In this document: positions 57,413 to 64,000 of the stretch, piece after piece
How the letters are laid out: every line of letters begins with the position of its first letter
How positions within the stretch are numbered: position 1 is the first letter of the stretch
Source: an uncultured Pelagibacteraceae bacterium
GTDB lineage: Bacteria; Pseudomonadota; Alphaproteobacteria; Pelagibacterales; Pelagibacteraceae
Assembly (NCBI GenBank): GCA_902591755.1
Contig: CACJBX010000001.1
Location: forward strand, 97,001-161,000
Direction: 5' to 3'
Length of the DNA: 64,000 nucleotides
Notes under the pieces: model-generated
The model's input: only the letters and a program-made list of their open reading frames with translations
The model's database searches: none
Told to the model about the DNA's origin: nothing
Translations under genes and position numbers: made by a program

Positions 57413-58974
57413 TTTTTAGTAAATTCTTTATACTTTTCAAAATTGGAAGAAAAATTGGTAAATCTAATATAGTAAACATAGTTTCGGAAACTCATAAAAT
57501 ACCAATATTCATTAAAATATTTTTTAATTTGTTAGCTTTTTCATTTTCAAGTTCAAATGAAACAAAAAGTAAGGGTAAAGAAAACTTGAGTGAATCAATT
57601 CAAGAAATGGGAACTACTTTTATAAAACTTGGTCAATTCTTGGCCACACGCCCAGATATAATCGGTGAAAAATTGTCTAAAGAACTTGAGTCTCTTCAAG
57701 ATAAATTACCTCCTTTTTCAAAAAAAGAGGCGGAAAAAATTATAATAGAAAATTTAGGTCAGTCTAATTTTGATGATATTATTGATTTATCAGAACCTAT
57801 AGCAGCTGCTTCGATAGCCCAAGTCCACAAAGCCAAAATTAAAGAAGATAATATTATCAAAAATGTTGCAATAAAAGTTTTAAGACCAAACATTAAGAAA
57901 ATTTTTAATGATGAGATAGATGCTATTATGTTATTGGCGTATATAGTTGAAAGTCTAATTACTAAAACTAAAAGACTAAAACTCATTGAGGTTGTTTTTC
58001 TTTTCAAAGAAATAACAAATCACGAGATGGACCTAAGATTTGAAGCTGCAGCTGCAAATGAGTATGCTGAAAATACCAAAAATGATTTAGGATTTTTTGT
58101 CCCTAAGATATATTGGAATTTTACAAGCGAAAGTGTTCTTACCTTAGATTGGGTGGATGGGGTATCGATAAGAGAAAAGGACTTACTCAAAGAAAAAAAT
58201 ATTGAGACCTCTAAAATAGCTACAAATTTAATTCAACATTTTTTAAGACATGCAGTCCGTGATGGATTTTTTCATGCTGACATGCACCAAGGAAATATTT
58301 TTATTAATGAGTCTTCCCAAATAGTTCCAATAGATTTTGGTATAATGGGAAGAATAGATAAATTGAGTAGAAGATACTTAGCAGAAATTCTATACGGATT
58401 TGTACGTAGAGATTACAAAAAAGTAGCTGAGGTACATTTGTTAGCTGGATTAGTACCAAAAGGCACATCTGTAGAGGAATTAGCTCAAGCCTTGAGATCT
58501 ATTGGAGAGCCAATATTTGGCCAGAGTGTTAAAGACATATCGGGTGGAAAACTATTAAAACAATTATTTGATATTACAGAAAAATTTAATATGCAAACTC
58601 AACCACAATTACTTCTTTTACAAAAAACAATGGTTGTAGTAGAGGGTGTTGCAAGGAATTTAGATCCAAATAATAATATATGGGAGACCTCTAGACCTGT
58701 CTTAGAAAACTGGTTAAAAGAGACTAAAGATCCTGTAAAGAATATGATGGATACTTTAAAAGACTCTTCTGAAGTAATTAAAAGAATTCCTGAGTTACCT
58801 AAGATAATGGATAATGCAAATCAGGCTTTAGCATTTTTGGCAAGTGGTCAGATACCCCAAAATACAAATTCTTTTTCTTCTTTTAATGATAAAAAAAATG
58901 AGATGAAATCAATTAGAAATCAAAGTATTATTGGTTTATTAGTGCTTGTCTTTTTAGGTGTCATAGTATTTTAA
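57400..58974 (+). CDS. ubiB: UbiB-family atypical kinase/ATPase
   Basis: 524 aa. The KxGQ motif is TFIKLGQFLATRPDI and the Ala-rich nucleotide loop is EPIAAASIAQVHKA; HADMHQGNIF and IPIDFG-type IVPIDFGIMG form the catalytic and metal motifs. A C-terminal hydrophobic segment anchors it. It supports ubiquinone synthesis in the inner membrane. coaBC starts 6 nt later. Confidence 0.94.
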   Translation: MENMIFSKFFILFKIGRKIGKSNIVNIVSETHKIPIFIKIFFNLLAFSFSSSNETKSKGKENLSESIQEMGTTFIKLGQFLATRPDIIGEKLSKELESLQDKLPPFSKKEAEKIIIENLGQSNFDDIIDLSEPIAAASIAQVHKAKIKEDNIIKNVAIKVLRPNIKKIFNDEIDAIMLLAYIVESLITKTKRLKLIEVVFLFKEITNHEMDLRFEAAAANEYAENTKNDLGFFVPKIYWNFTSESVLTLDWVDGVSIREKDLLKEKNIETSKIATNLIQHFLRHAVRDGFFHADMHQGNIFINESSQIVPIDFGIMGRIDKLSRRYLAEILYGFVRRDYKKVAEVHLLAGLVPKGTSVEELAQALRSIGEPIFGQSVKDISGGKLLKQLFDITEKFNMQTQPQLLLLQKTMVVVEGVARNLDPNNNIWETSRPVLENWLKETKDPVKNMMDTLKDSSEVIKRIPELPKIMDNANQALAFLASGQIPQNTNSFSSFNDKKNEMKSIRNQSIIGLLVLVFLGVIVF

Positions 58975-58980
58975 TTCTGT

Positions 58981-60195
58981 ATGAAATTTTTAGAAAATAA
59001 AAAAATATTGATTGTAATAACAGGTGGAATTGCCGCTTATAAAACATTAGATCTAATTAGAAAATTATCAAAGCTTAATTGTGAAATTAAAACAATTTTA
59101 ACTAAAAGCGGTAAAGAATTTGTAACCCCTTTATCAATTACTTCATTATCAAAGAATAAAGTTTATACGGATTTATTTTCAGTGGAAAATGAGAGTGAAA
59201 TGGATCATATCTCTCTTTCAAGATGGTCTGATCTAATACTTGTTGCTCCAGCTTCTTCAAATTTTCTTACAAAAATTTCAAATGGTTTTTCAGATGATTT
59301 GGCAAGCACTGTAATTAAAGCATCAGACAAAAAGGTTTTTTTGTGCCCTGCAATGAACGTTAGAATGTGGGAACACGCATCAAATAAACAGAGCATAAGT
59401 ACCTTAAAGAGTTATGGTTATAGAATTTTAGGACCAGAAATTGGTGAGATGGCGTGTGGTGAATTTGGAGAAGGAAAGATGTTAGAGGTTGATGAAATTA
59501 TAAATCAACTTGAAATTTATTTTAAAAAAATAAGTAAAAACAAAAAATTAAAAGCGATAGTTACTGCTGGACCTACTCAAGAACTGATTGATCCTGTTAG
59601 ATTTATCACCAATAGATCTAGTGGTAAGCAGGGATATGAGATCGCAAATTCCTTAGTAGAAAATGGATTTGATACAACCTTAATATCTGGACCTACTAAC
59701 TTAGAACCAAATGATAATTTAAAATTAATAAAGGTCAAAACTGGTGAAGAAATGTACGAAAAAACTATGGAGTTACTCCCATGTGATCTTGCAATTTTTA
59801 CAGCTGCGGTATCAGATTTTAAAGTGAAAAAATTTAACAAAGAGAAAATTAAAAAAAATAAAGATCAAAGTTTTAATTTAGACTTAAATCCAGATATTTT
59901 AGAATTAGTTTCTAAGAGTAATAAAAAACCAAAAATTGTCGTTGGTTTTGCCGCCGAGTCTGAAAATTTATTCGATAATGCAAGATCAAAACTGGAAAAA
60001 AAAGGTTGTGATTTGATTGTTGCAAATGATGTAAGTAATAATGAAATTGGGTTTGAGTCTGATTTTAATGAAGTTCATTTGTTTTATAAGGACAAAAACA
60101 TTGATGATGAAAAAATCCCGAAAAATTTTAAATCTGTAATTGCAGATGAACTAATTAAAAAAATTACGAATAAATTTAATTTTTTTAATGATTAA
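58981..60195 (+). CDS. coaBC: Bifunctional phosphopantothenoylcysteine decarboxylase/synthase
   Basis: 404 aa. The N-terminal CoaC flavoprotein half has ITGGIAAYKTLDLIRKL, DHISLSRWSD (catalytic His) and PAMNVRMWEH; the C-terminal CoaB half begins VTAGPTQELIDPVRFITNRS. It makes 4'-phosphopantetheine for coenzyme A. It overlaps dut by 8 nt. Confidence 0.96.
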   Translation: MKFLENKKILIVITGGIAAYKTLDLIRKLSKLNCEIKTILTKSGKEFVTPLSITSLSKNKVYTDLFSVENESEMDHISLSRWSDLILVAPASSNFLTKISNGFSDDLASTVIKASDKKVFLCPAMNVRMWEHASNKQSISTLKSYGYRILGPEIGEMACGEFGEGKMLEVDEIINQLEIYFKKISKNKKLKAIVTAGPTQELIDPVRFITNRSSGKQGYEIANSLVENGFDTTLISGPTNLEPNDNLKLIKVKTGEEMYEKTMELLPCDLAIFTAAVSDFKVKKFNKEKIKKNKDQSFNLDLNPDILELVSKSNKKPKIVVGFAAESENLFDNARSKLEKKGCDLIVANDVSNNEIGFESDFNEVHLFYKDKNIDDEKIPKNFKSVIADELIKKITNKFNFFND

Positions 60196-60628
60196 GGTCT
60201 TAATAAAAAGATTAAATCAAAAAGTAAAAATTCCCTCTTACAAAACGATAGGGTCTTCTGGAGTTGATCTGGAGGCATTTTTGGAAAATCCAATTGAAAT
60301 AGGACCAAATAAATCTGCTTTGATTCCAACCGGACTTGCTATTGCTATACCTGAAGACACCGAAGTCCAAATACGTCCAAGATCTGGACTTGCAGCTAAG
60401 TCTAGTATTGGAGTGCTTAACTCACCGGGTACAATTGATAGTGATTATCGTGGAGAGATAAAAATTATTCTTTTTAATCATGGTAATGAAAAATTTTTAG
60501 TAAATAATGGAGATAGAATAGCTCAAATGGTATTGATGCCTGTTTTGAAATTTGAGTTTGAAGAAACAAAAGATTTACCAGACACCTTAAGAGGTTCAGG
60601 TGGATTTGGATCTACTGGAAAAAAATGA
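60188..60628 (+). CDS. dut: dUTP diphosphatase
   Basis: 146 aa trimeric dUTPase. Motifs in order are SSGVDLEAF, RPRSGLAAK, NSPGTIDSDYRGE, DRIAQMVLMP and the C-terminal GSGGFGSTG. It keeps dUTP low and provides dUMP. It is coupled to coaBC and to the ThiF-like gene by overlaps. Confidence 0.96.
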   Translation: MIKVLIKRLNQKVKIPSYKTIGSSGVDLEAFLENPIEIGPNKSALIPTGLAIAIPEDTEVQIRPRSGLAAKSSIGVLNSPGTIDSDYRGEIKIILFNHGNEKFLVNNGDRIAQMVLMPVLKFEFEETKDLPDTLRGSGGFGSTGKK

Positions 60629-61356
60629 ACTTAAAAACAAAAGAACTTGAAAGATATTCCCGACAAATAATTATTAAAGATATTGGTATCTCGGGACAAA
60701 AAAAAATTAAAAACTCAAAAGTTCTTATTGTTGGATTAGGTGGATTAGGGTGTCCTGTTGCAGAATATTTGTCTAGAACTGGGGTAGGTACGATTGGTTT
60801 AATCGATCATGATAAGATAGATCTTTCAAATATACATAGGCAATCTATGTTTACCACAAAAGATGTTGGTAAATTTAAAGTAAAAGTAGTTAGCGATAGA
60901 GTTAAGAAAATTAATCCAAACATTAAGGTAGAAAGTTATAAAAAAAAATTAAATCAATCAAATGTTGAAAACCTAATAAAGTATTTTGATATAGTAGTAG
61001 ATGGAACAGATAATTTCACAAGTAAGTTTCTTGTGAATGAATTCTCTCGAAAATTAAAAAAAATTTTTGTGTGTGGTGCAATTAGTAAATTTGATGGTCA
61101 CATATTTAGTTTTAATTTTTCAAAAGATAAAAGATTGTGTTTAAAATCTTTTTATCAAACGATACCAAACGATGAAGTTTTAAATTGTGAGGCAGATGGT
61201 GTTGTTGGTACAATTGCAAGTGTTGTAGGTAGTATTCAGGCAAATGAAGTAATTAAAAATATTGTCGGAATTGGAAAAAGTTTAAATGGTAAGGTTTTAA
61301 TTATAAATCTTTTAAATCTAGACTTTAGAGTAAGTAATCTTAAAAAGATAAGATGA
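60625..61356 (+). CDS. ThiF/MoeB/HesA-family E1-like enzyme lacking the zinc cysteines
   Basis: 243 aa. ATP-binding VLIVGLGGLGCPVAEYL and DGTDNFTSKFLVNEF are typical of MoeB/ThiF adenylating enzymes, and LNCEADGVVGTIASVVGS is the conserved C-terminal block. The two C-x2-C zinc pairs of MoeB are missing: only a single Cys remains in KRLCLKSFY and the C-terminus ends before the second pair. Which sulfur-carrier protein it activates cannot be told. Confidence 0.85.
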   Translation: MNLKTKELERYSRQIIIKDIGISGQKKIKNSKVLIVGLGGLGCPVAEYLSRTGVGTIGLIDHDKIDLSNIHRQSMFTTKDVGKFKVKVVSDRVKKINPNIKVESYKKKLNQSNVENLIKYFDIVVDGTDNFTSKFLVNEFSRKLKKIFVCGAISKFDGHIFSFNFSKDKRLCLKSFYQTIPNDEVLNCEADGVVGTIASVVGSIQANEVIKNIVGIGKSLNGKVLIINLLNLDFRVSNLKKIR

Positions 61357-61802
61357 TTAAAAAATTTTTAATTATAAATTTATTTTTATTTAATTTTTTT
61401 TTGACTAATTCTTATTCAGATAATAATACGTATATGTCACTTAAGAATAAAAAAGTAAATGTAAGGTATGGCCCTGGATTAGATTACCCAATAAAATTTG
61501 TATTTAATAAAAAAAATTATCCAGTTGAAATTATAGATGAAAAAGAAAATTTTAGAAAAATTTTAGATTTTAAAAAAAATGGTGGATGGATTCATAGATC
61601 CCAGTTAAAAAAAAGTAGTTCATTTATAACGCTAGATACTGTAATTCTTTTTTCTGATAGTACGAAATTTTCAAGACCTATTGCAAAAATTGAATCGGGT
61701 AGACTATTAAATAAAAAAAAGTGTGATTTAAATTGGTGTAAAGTTGAAACTGGAGAATATAAAGGATGGGTTTCAAAAGAAAATCTTTGGGGGTTAAATT
61801 GA
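61353..61802 (+). CDS. Secreted SH3-domain protein
   Basis: 149 aa. A signal peptide (MIKKFLIINLFLFNFFLTNSYS) is followed by NVRYGPGLDYPIKFV, a bacterial SH3 signature (variable cell-wall/periplasmic domain), and a second SH3-like half ending GEYKGWVSKENLWGL. It probably lies in the periplasm. It overlaps the ThiF-like gene by 4 nt. Confidence 0.85.
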   Translation: MIKKFLIINLFLFNFFLTNSYSDNNTYMSLKNKKVNVRYGPGLDYPIKFVFNKKNYPVEIIDEKENFRKILDFKKNGGWIHRSQLKKSSSFITLDTVILFSDSTKFSRPIAKIESGRLLNKKKCDLNWCKVETGEYKGWVSKENLWGLN

Positions 61803-61803
61803 A

Positions 61804-62289
61804 ATGAAATACAAAATTAATGATCAAATTCCTGATAGTGAAGTTTTCCAATTAATTGACGGCAATCCAAAAAAATTTCGAATAAATGATTTTTTAAAAG
61901 ATAGTAAATCTATTTTATTAGGAATGCCCGGTGCATTTACATCCGTGTGCTCAAATAAACACTTACCAAGTTATAAAGACAATATTGATAAAATAAGATC
62001 CAAAGGTGTAGATAAAGTTTTTTGTATCAGTGTAAATGATCCATATGTAATGGATGCTTGGGCCAAAATTTCAAAAGTTGAGAATGAGATAATAATGTTA
62101 GCAGATCCTTTTGGAGATTTTGCCAACAAATTAGGAGTATTAGTAAACAAAGATACAAAAGGTTTAGGTATGAGATCTAGTCGTTATACGATGATTATTG
62201 AAAATAAAGTTATAAAATACATAGCTGTAGAAAAGGAAACAGGAATCTGTGAGCTATCAGCTGCAGATAATGTTTTATCTAAGCTTTAG
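61804..62289 (+). CDS. Peroxiredoxin (Prx5-like)
   Basis: 161 aa thiol peroxidase. The peroxidatic Cys is in MPGAFTSVCSNKHLPSY (about residue 51), and the RSSRYTMIIE and ISVNDPYVMDAWAK segments match Prx5/hybrid peroxiredoxins. It reduces H2O2 and organic peroxides. It starts directly after the SH3 gene stop. The Zn-ribbon gene lies convergent 10 nt away, and katG is about 1.2 kb downstream. Confidence 0.93.
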   Translation: MKYKINDQIPDSEVFQLIDGNPKKFRINDFLKDSKSILLGMPGAFTSVCSNKHLPSYKDNIDKIRSKGVDKVFCISVNDPYVMDAWAKISKVENEIIMLADPFGDFANKLGVLVNKDTKGLGMRSSRYTMIIENKVIKYIAVEKETGICELSAADNVLSKL

Positions 62290-62299
62290 AGGTCTTTAT

Positions 62300-62479
62300 T
62301 TATTTTTGTTGTGAACAAACGTCTTTGATAACCGGTACATTAGCACAATCACCACATTTAGTTAACTGAACTAAACATCCGTCATCTAGAACTTTTACAT
62401 CAACTTTTCTATCACATTTGGAGCATGTAGAAGAGATTGTAAGTCCACATTTTTTACAGTTATAATTTTGTAGTTCCAT
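62300..62479 (-). CDS. 59-residue eight-cysteine zinc-ribbon-like peptide
   Basis: A leftward frame from ATG 62479 encodes 59 aa with cysteines at 8, 11, 19, 22, 35, 42, 45 and 55. The CKKCG ... CSKC and CGDC pairs suit one or two tetrahedral zinc (or Fe-S) sites. The ATG has only a weak ribosome site. It lies 120 nt past the DUF2061 gene in the same direction, with two Fur-like boxes in between. I do not recognise a named family; the start could be elsewhere because no other methionine precedes it in frame. Confidence 0.72.
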   Translation of the reverse strand: MELQNYNCKKCGLTISSTCSKCDRKVDVKVLDDGCLVQLTKCGDCANVPVIKDVCSQQK

Positions 62480-62525
62480 AGAAGAAAAAATAATTGCTGA
62501 AAAAATATTTACAAGAAAATATTGT

Positions 62526-62544
62526 GATAATGATAATTGTTTGC
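62526..62544 (-). promoter_or_regulatory. Fur-like box 1 upstream of the zinc-ribbon gene
   Basis: GATAATGATAATTGTTTGC matches 15 of 19 positions of the classical Fur consensus GATAATGATAATCATTATC. On the minus strand a possible -35 TTGCAA and -10 AATATT flank the site, so a bound repressor would block transcription of the eight-Cys peptide. The regulator (Fur, Mur, Irr or other) cannot be told. Confidence 0.45.
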
Positions 62545-62580
62545 AAAAAAAAAATTTTTTATGCGATTATTTGATTTGAA

Positions 62581-62604
62581 TAATAATCATTCTCAATGAT
62601 TATT
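62581..62604 (-). promoter_or_regulatory. Fur-like box 2 and 10-bp inverted repeat
   Basis: TAATAATCATTCTCA read on the minus strand is TGAGAATGATTATTA, 12 of 14 fixed positions of the 7-1-7 Fur motif TGATAATnATTATCA. It is also part of a perfect inverted repeat AATAATCATT-ctc-AATGATTATT (62582-62604) that overlaps the DUF2061 stop region. It could be an operator or a weak 3' hairpin; no U run follows on the minus strand. Confidence 0.4.
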
Positions 62605-62842
62605 TTTTAGGTTTACTTGCCCACCATTTGTCTAAAATAAAATACCAAACAGAGTTAGCGATAGGTTCAACTATAGCGTCAGTCAGAGCAATCATAAAAG
62701 AAACATCTGCAACTAACATTAAAACTGTAATTGCTATTGCAAAGTGACCAACTGTATAAACAATTGTTCTTAATATTGAGCCTTTGTTATTACTGTATAT
62801 TTCTTTACTTGCTTCAAATATACCTTTTGTAACTTCAACCAT
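62600..62842 (-). CDS. DUF2061-like small membrane protein
   Basis: 80 aa with two hydrophobic segments (TIVYTVGHFAIAITVLMLVA and a second to IANSVWYFIL). The pattern SxLRTIVYTVGHF ... EPIANSVWYFILDKWW matches the DUF2061 family of two-helix membrane proteins. Role unknown. The start directly follows the 2OG oxygenase stop with no gap, showing co-translation. Confidence 0.75.
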   Translation of the reverse strand: MVEVTKGIFEASKEIYSNNKGSILRTIVYTVGHFAIAITVLMLVADVSFMIALTDAIVEPIANSVWYFILDKWWASKPKK

Positions 62843-63454
62843 TTATTTAAAAGGGCTTTCTAAAACACAAGCTACTAGATGTATTCTAGACTGTTCTCCT
62901 CCATTAAAAAAATTATGATATTTTGTATTGTTTGTTATCCAAACTTTACCATCTGCTGGCAAGTGTTTTGCAACGTTCTCGATTACCATAGAACACCCTT
63001 GATTTGTAATAATTGGGACGTGCAATCTGCACTCGGGATCTTTATGCCAGCTAAGCGTTGACCTTGGCTCCTTCAACAAAAGTCTTACTCTTCCAAGTTT
63101 AAACTTTTTACTTAACGTTTCATAAACTTCTTTGAAATAAGTTTTTTCAAACTCTGGTAAGAGTTTAGTGTATTTTGACTCGTCTATATCAACGTCTCTT
63201 GAAACTTCTTTTCCACTTTCATCCGCTATAGTCCAATATTTGCCCCTTATTTTGTTTCCATTTATCGAGTCCATATCGTTTGGTATCTGATTAAGTGGGA
63301 TAGCACCAAAATGTGTAACCCCAGGCGTATTAAATTTTTTTTCTTTAAGAATTATTTCTAAGTCTTTTCTTAATCTATCAATATCAAATTTTAGATTTGG
63401 TACTTCGTAGAAATCTTCAAAAGATACCTTGGGAGTGTTTATCGCAGTTTTCAT
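62843..63454 (-). CDS. Aspartyl/asparaginyl beta-hydroxylase-like 2OG-Fe(II) oxygenase
   Basis: 203 aa. The iron site H-x-D lies in STLSWHKDPECRLHVPI, and the distal His and 2OG-binding Arg lie in NNTKYHNFFNGGEQSRIHLVA. This is the beta-hydroxylase-like 2OG oxygenase family, also seen in marine phages and picoplankton. It likely hydroxylates a protein or small molecule. It sits between katG (4 nt away) and DUF2061. Substrate unknown. Confidence 0.8.
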   Translation of the reverse strand: MKTAINTPKVSFEDFYEVPNLKFDIDRLRKDLEIILKEKKFNTPGVTHFGAIPLNQIPNDMDSINGNKIRGKYWTIADESGKEVSRDVDIDESKYTKLLPEFEKTYFKEVYETLSKKFKLGRVRLLLKEPRSTLSWHKDPECRLHVPIITNQGCSMVIENVAKHLPADGKVWITNNTKYHNFFNGGEQSRIHLVACVLESPFK

Positions 63455-63458
63455 TTTT

Positions 63459-64000
<542 letters not shown>

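Noticed and set aside
62879..63061. Rightward 60-aa frame antisense to the 2OG oxygenase
   Set aside because: Shadow frame opposite conserved oxygenase motifs; no ribosome site or family traits.

Overview
The window is a gene-dense, very AT-rich (roughly 70% A+T by eye) piece of an alphaproteobacterial chromosome. It most resembles the SAR11 / Pelagibacterales group. Support: tiny intergenic gaps, many ATGA or 1-12 nt gene overlaps, lysine/isoleucine/asparagine-rich proteins, a RegB-type kinase, the BolA - J-domain - CobS - CobT block, the helicase - fdxA - carD block, the argH - lptM - lysA - plsC block and the dnaA - rpsT - mutM - ubiE - ubiB - coaBC - dut neighbourhood. I see no phage, transposase, integrase, CRISPR array or rRNA. 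Three tRNAs are present: Ser-GGA, Arg-ACG and Leu-CAA.

Layout. 1-8 kb: end of aroK, aroB, BolA-like, J-domain protein, cobS, cobT, regB, gyrB. 8.2-13.7 kb: a small accessory island of sugar-transfer genes (GT2, DUF4422, DUF6492, GT61, GT17) with a frameshifted methyltransferase and tRNA-Ser. 13.7-23.2 kb: a long leftward translation operon read GT4 - thrS - infC - rpmI - rplT - pheS - pheT - lepA - GT17. 23-31 kb: hydrolase, SDR-like protein, glutamate synthase gltB/gltD. 31-38 kb: uppP, a DMT transporter, pyruvate dehydrogenase E2 and E1, a thiolase. 38-47 kb: tRNA-Arg, thioesterase, racemase, Suv3-like helicase, TerB-like protein, ferredoxin, CarD, a 23-residue basic peptide, acyl-CoA synthetase, tRNA-Leu, DedA-like, DsbB, Coq7. 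47-52.7 kb: HNH protein, esterase, HIG1 protein, thioredoxin-like protein, argH, lptM, lysA, plsC. 52.7-62.3 kb: dnaN, dnaA, rpsT, mutM, ubiquinone genes, coaBC, dut, ThiF-like, SH3, peroxiredoxin. 62.3-64 kb: a leftward oxidative/metal group made of a Zn-ribbon peptide, DUF2061, a 2OG-Fe(II) oxygenase and the 3' end of katG.

Most genes are housekeeping. The strongest oddities are: (1) the lipoyl domain of pyruvate dehydrogenase sits at the N-terminus of E1 (AceE), while the adjacent E2 has none; (2) a methyltransferase gene is broken exactly at an A9 run, so one added A would restore it; (3) an unannotated 59-residue, eight-cysteine peptide lies behind two Fur-like boxes and downstream of a katG - 2OG oxygenase - DUF2061 operon; (4) a 23-residue Lys/Arg/Ala peptide gene with its own promoter, leader hairpin and ribosome binding site shares a bidirectional terminator with a CarD gene whose N-terminus is itself a lysine-rich tail. 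All family names come from motif recognition by reading; no database search was run.
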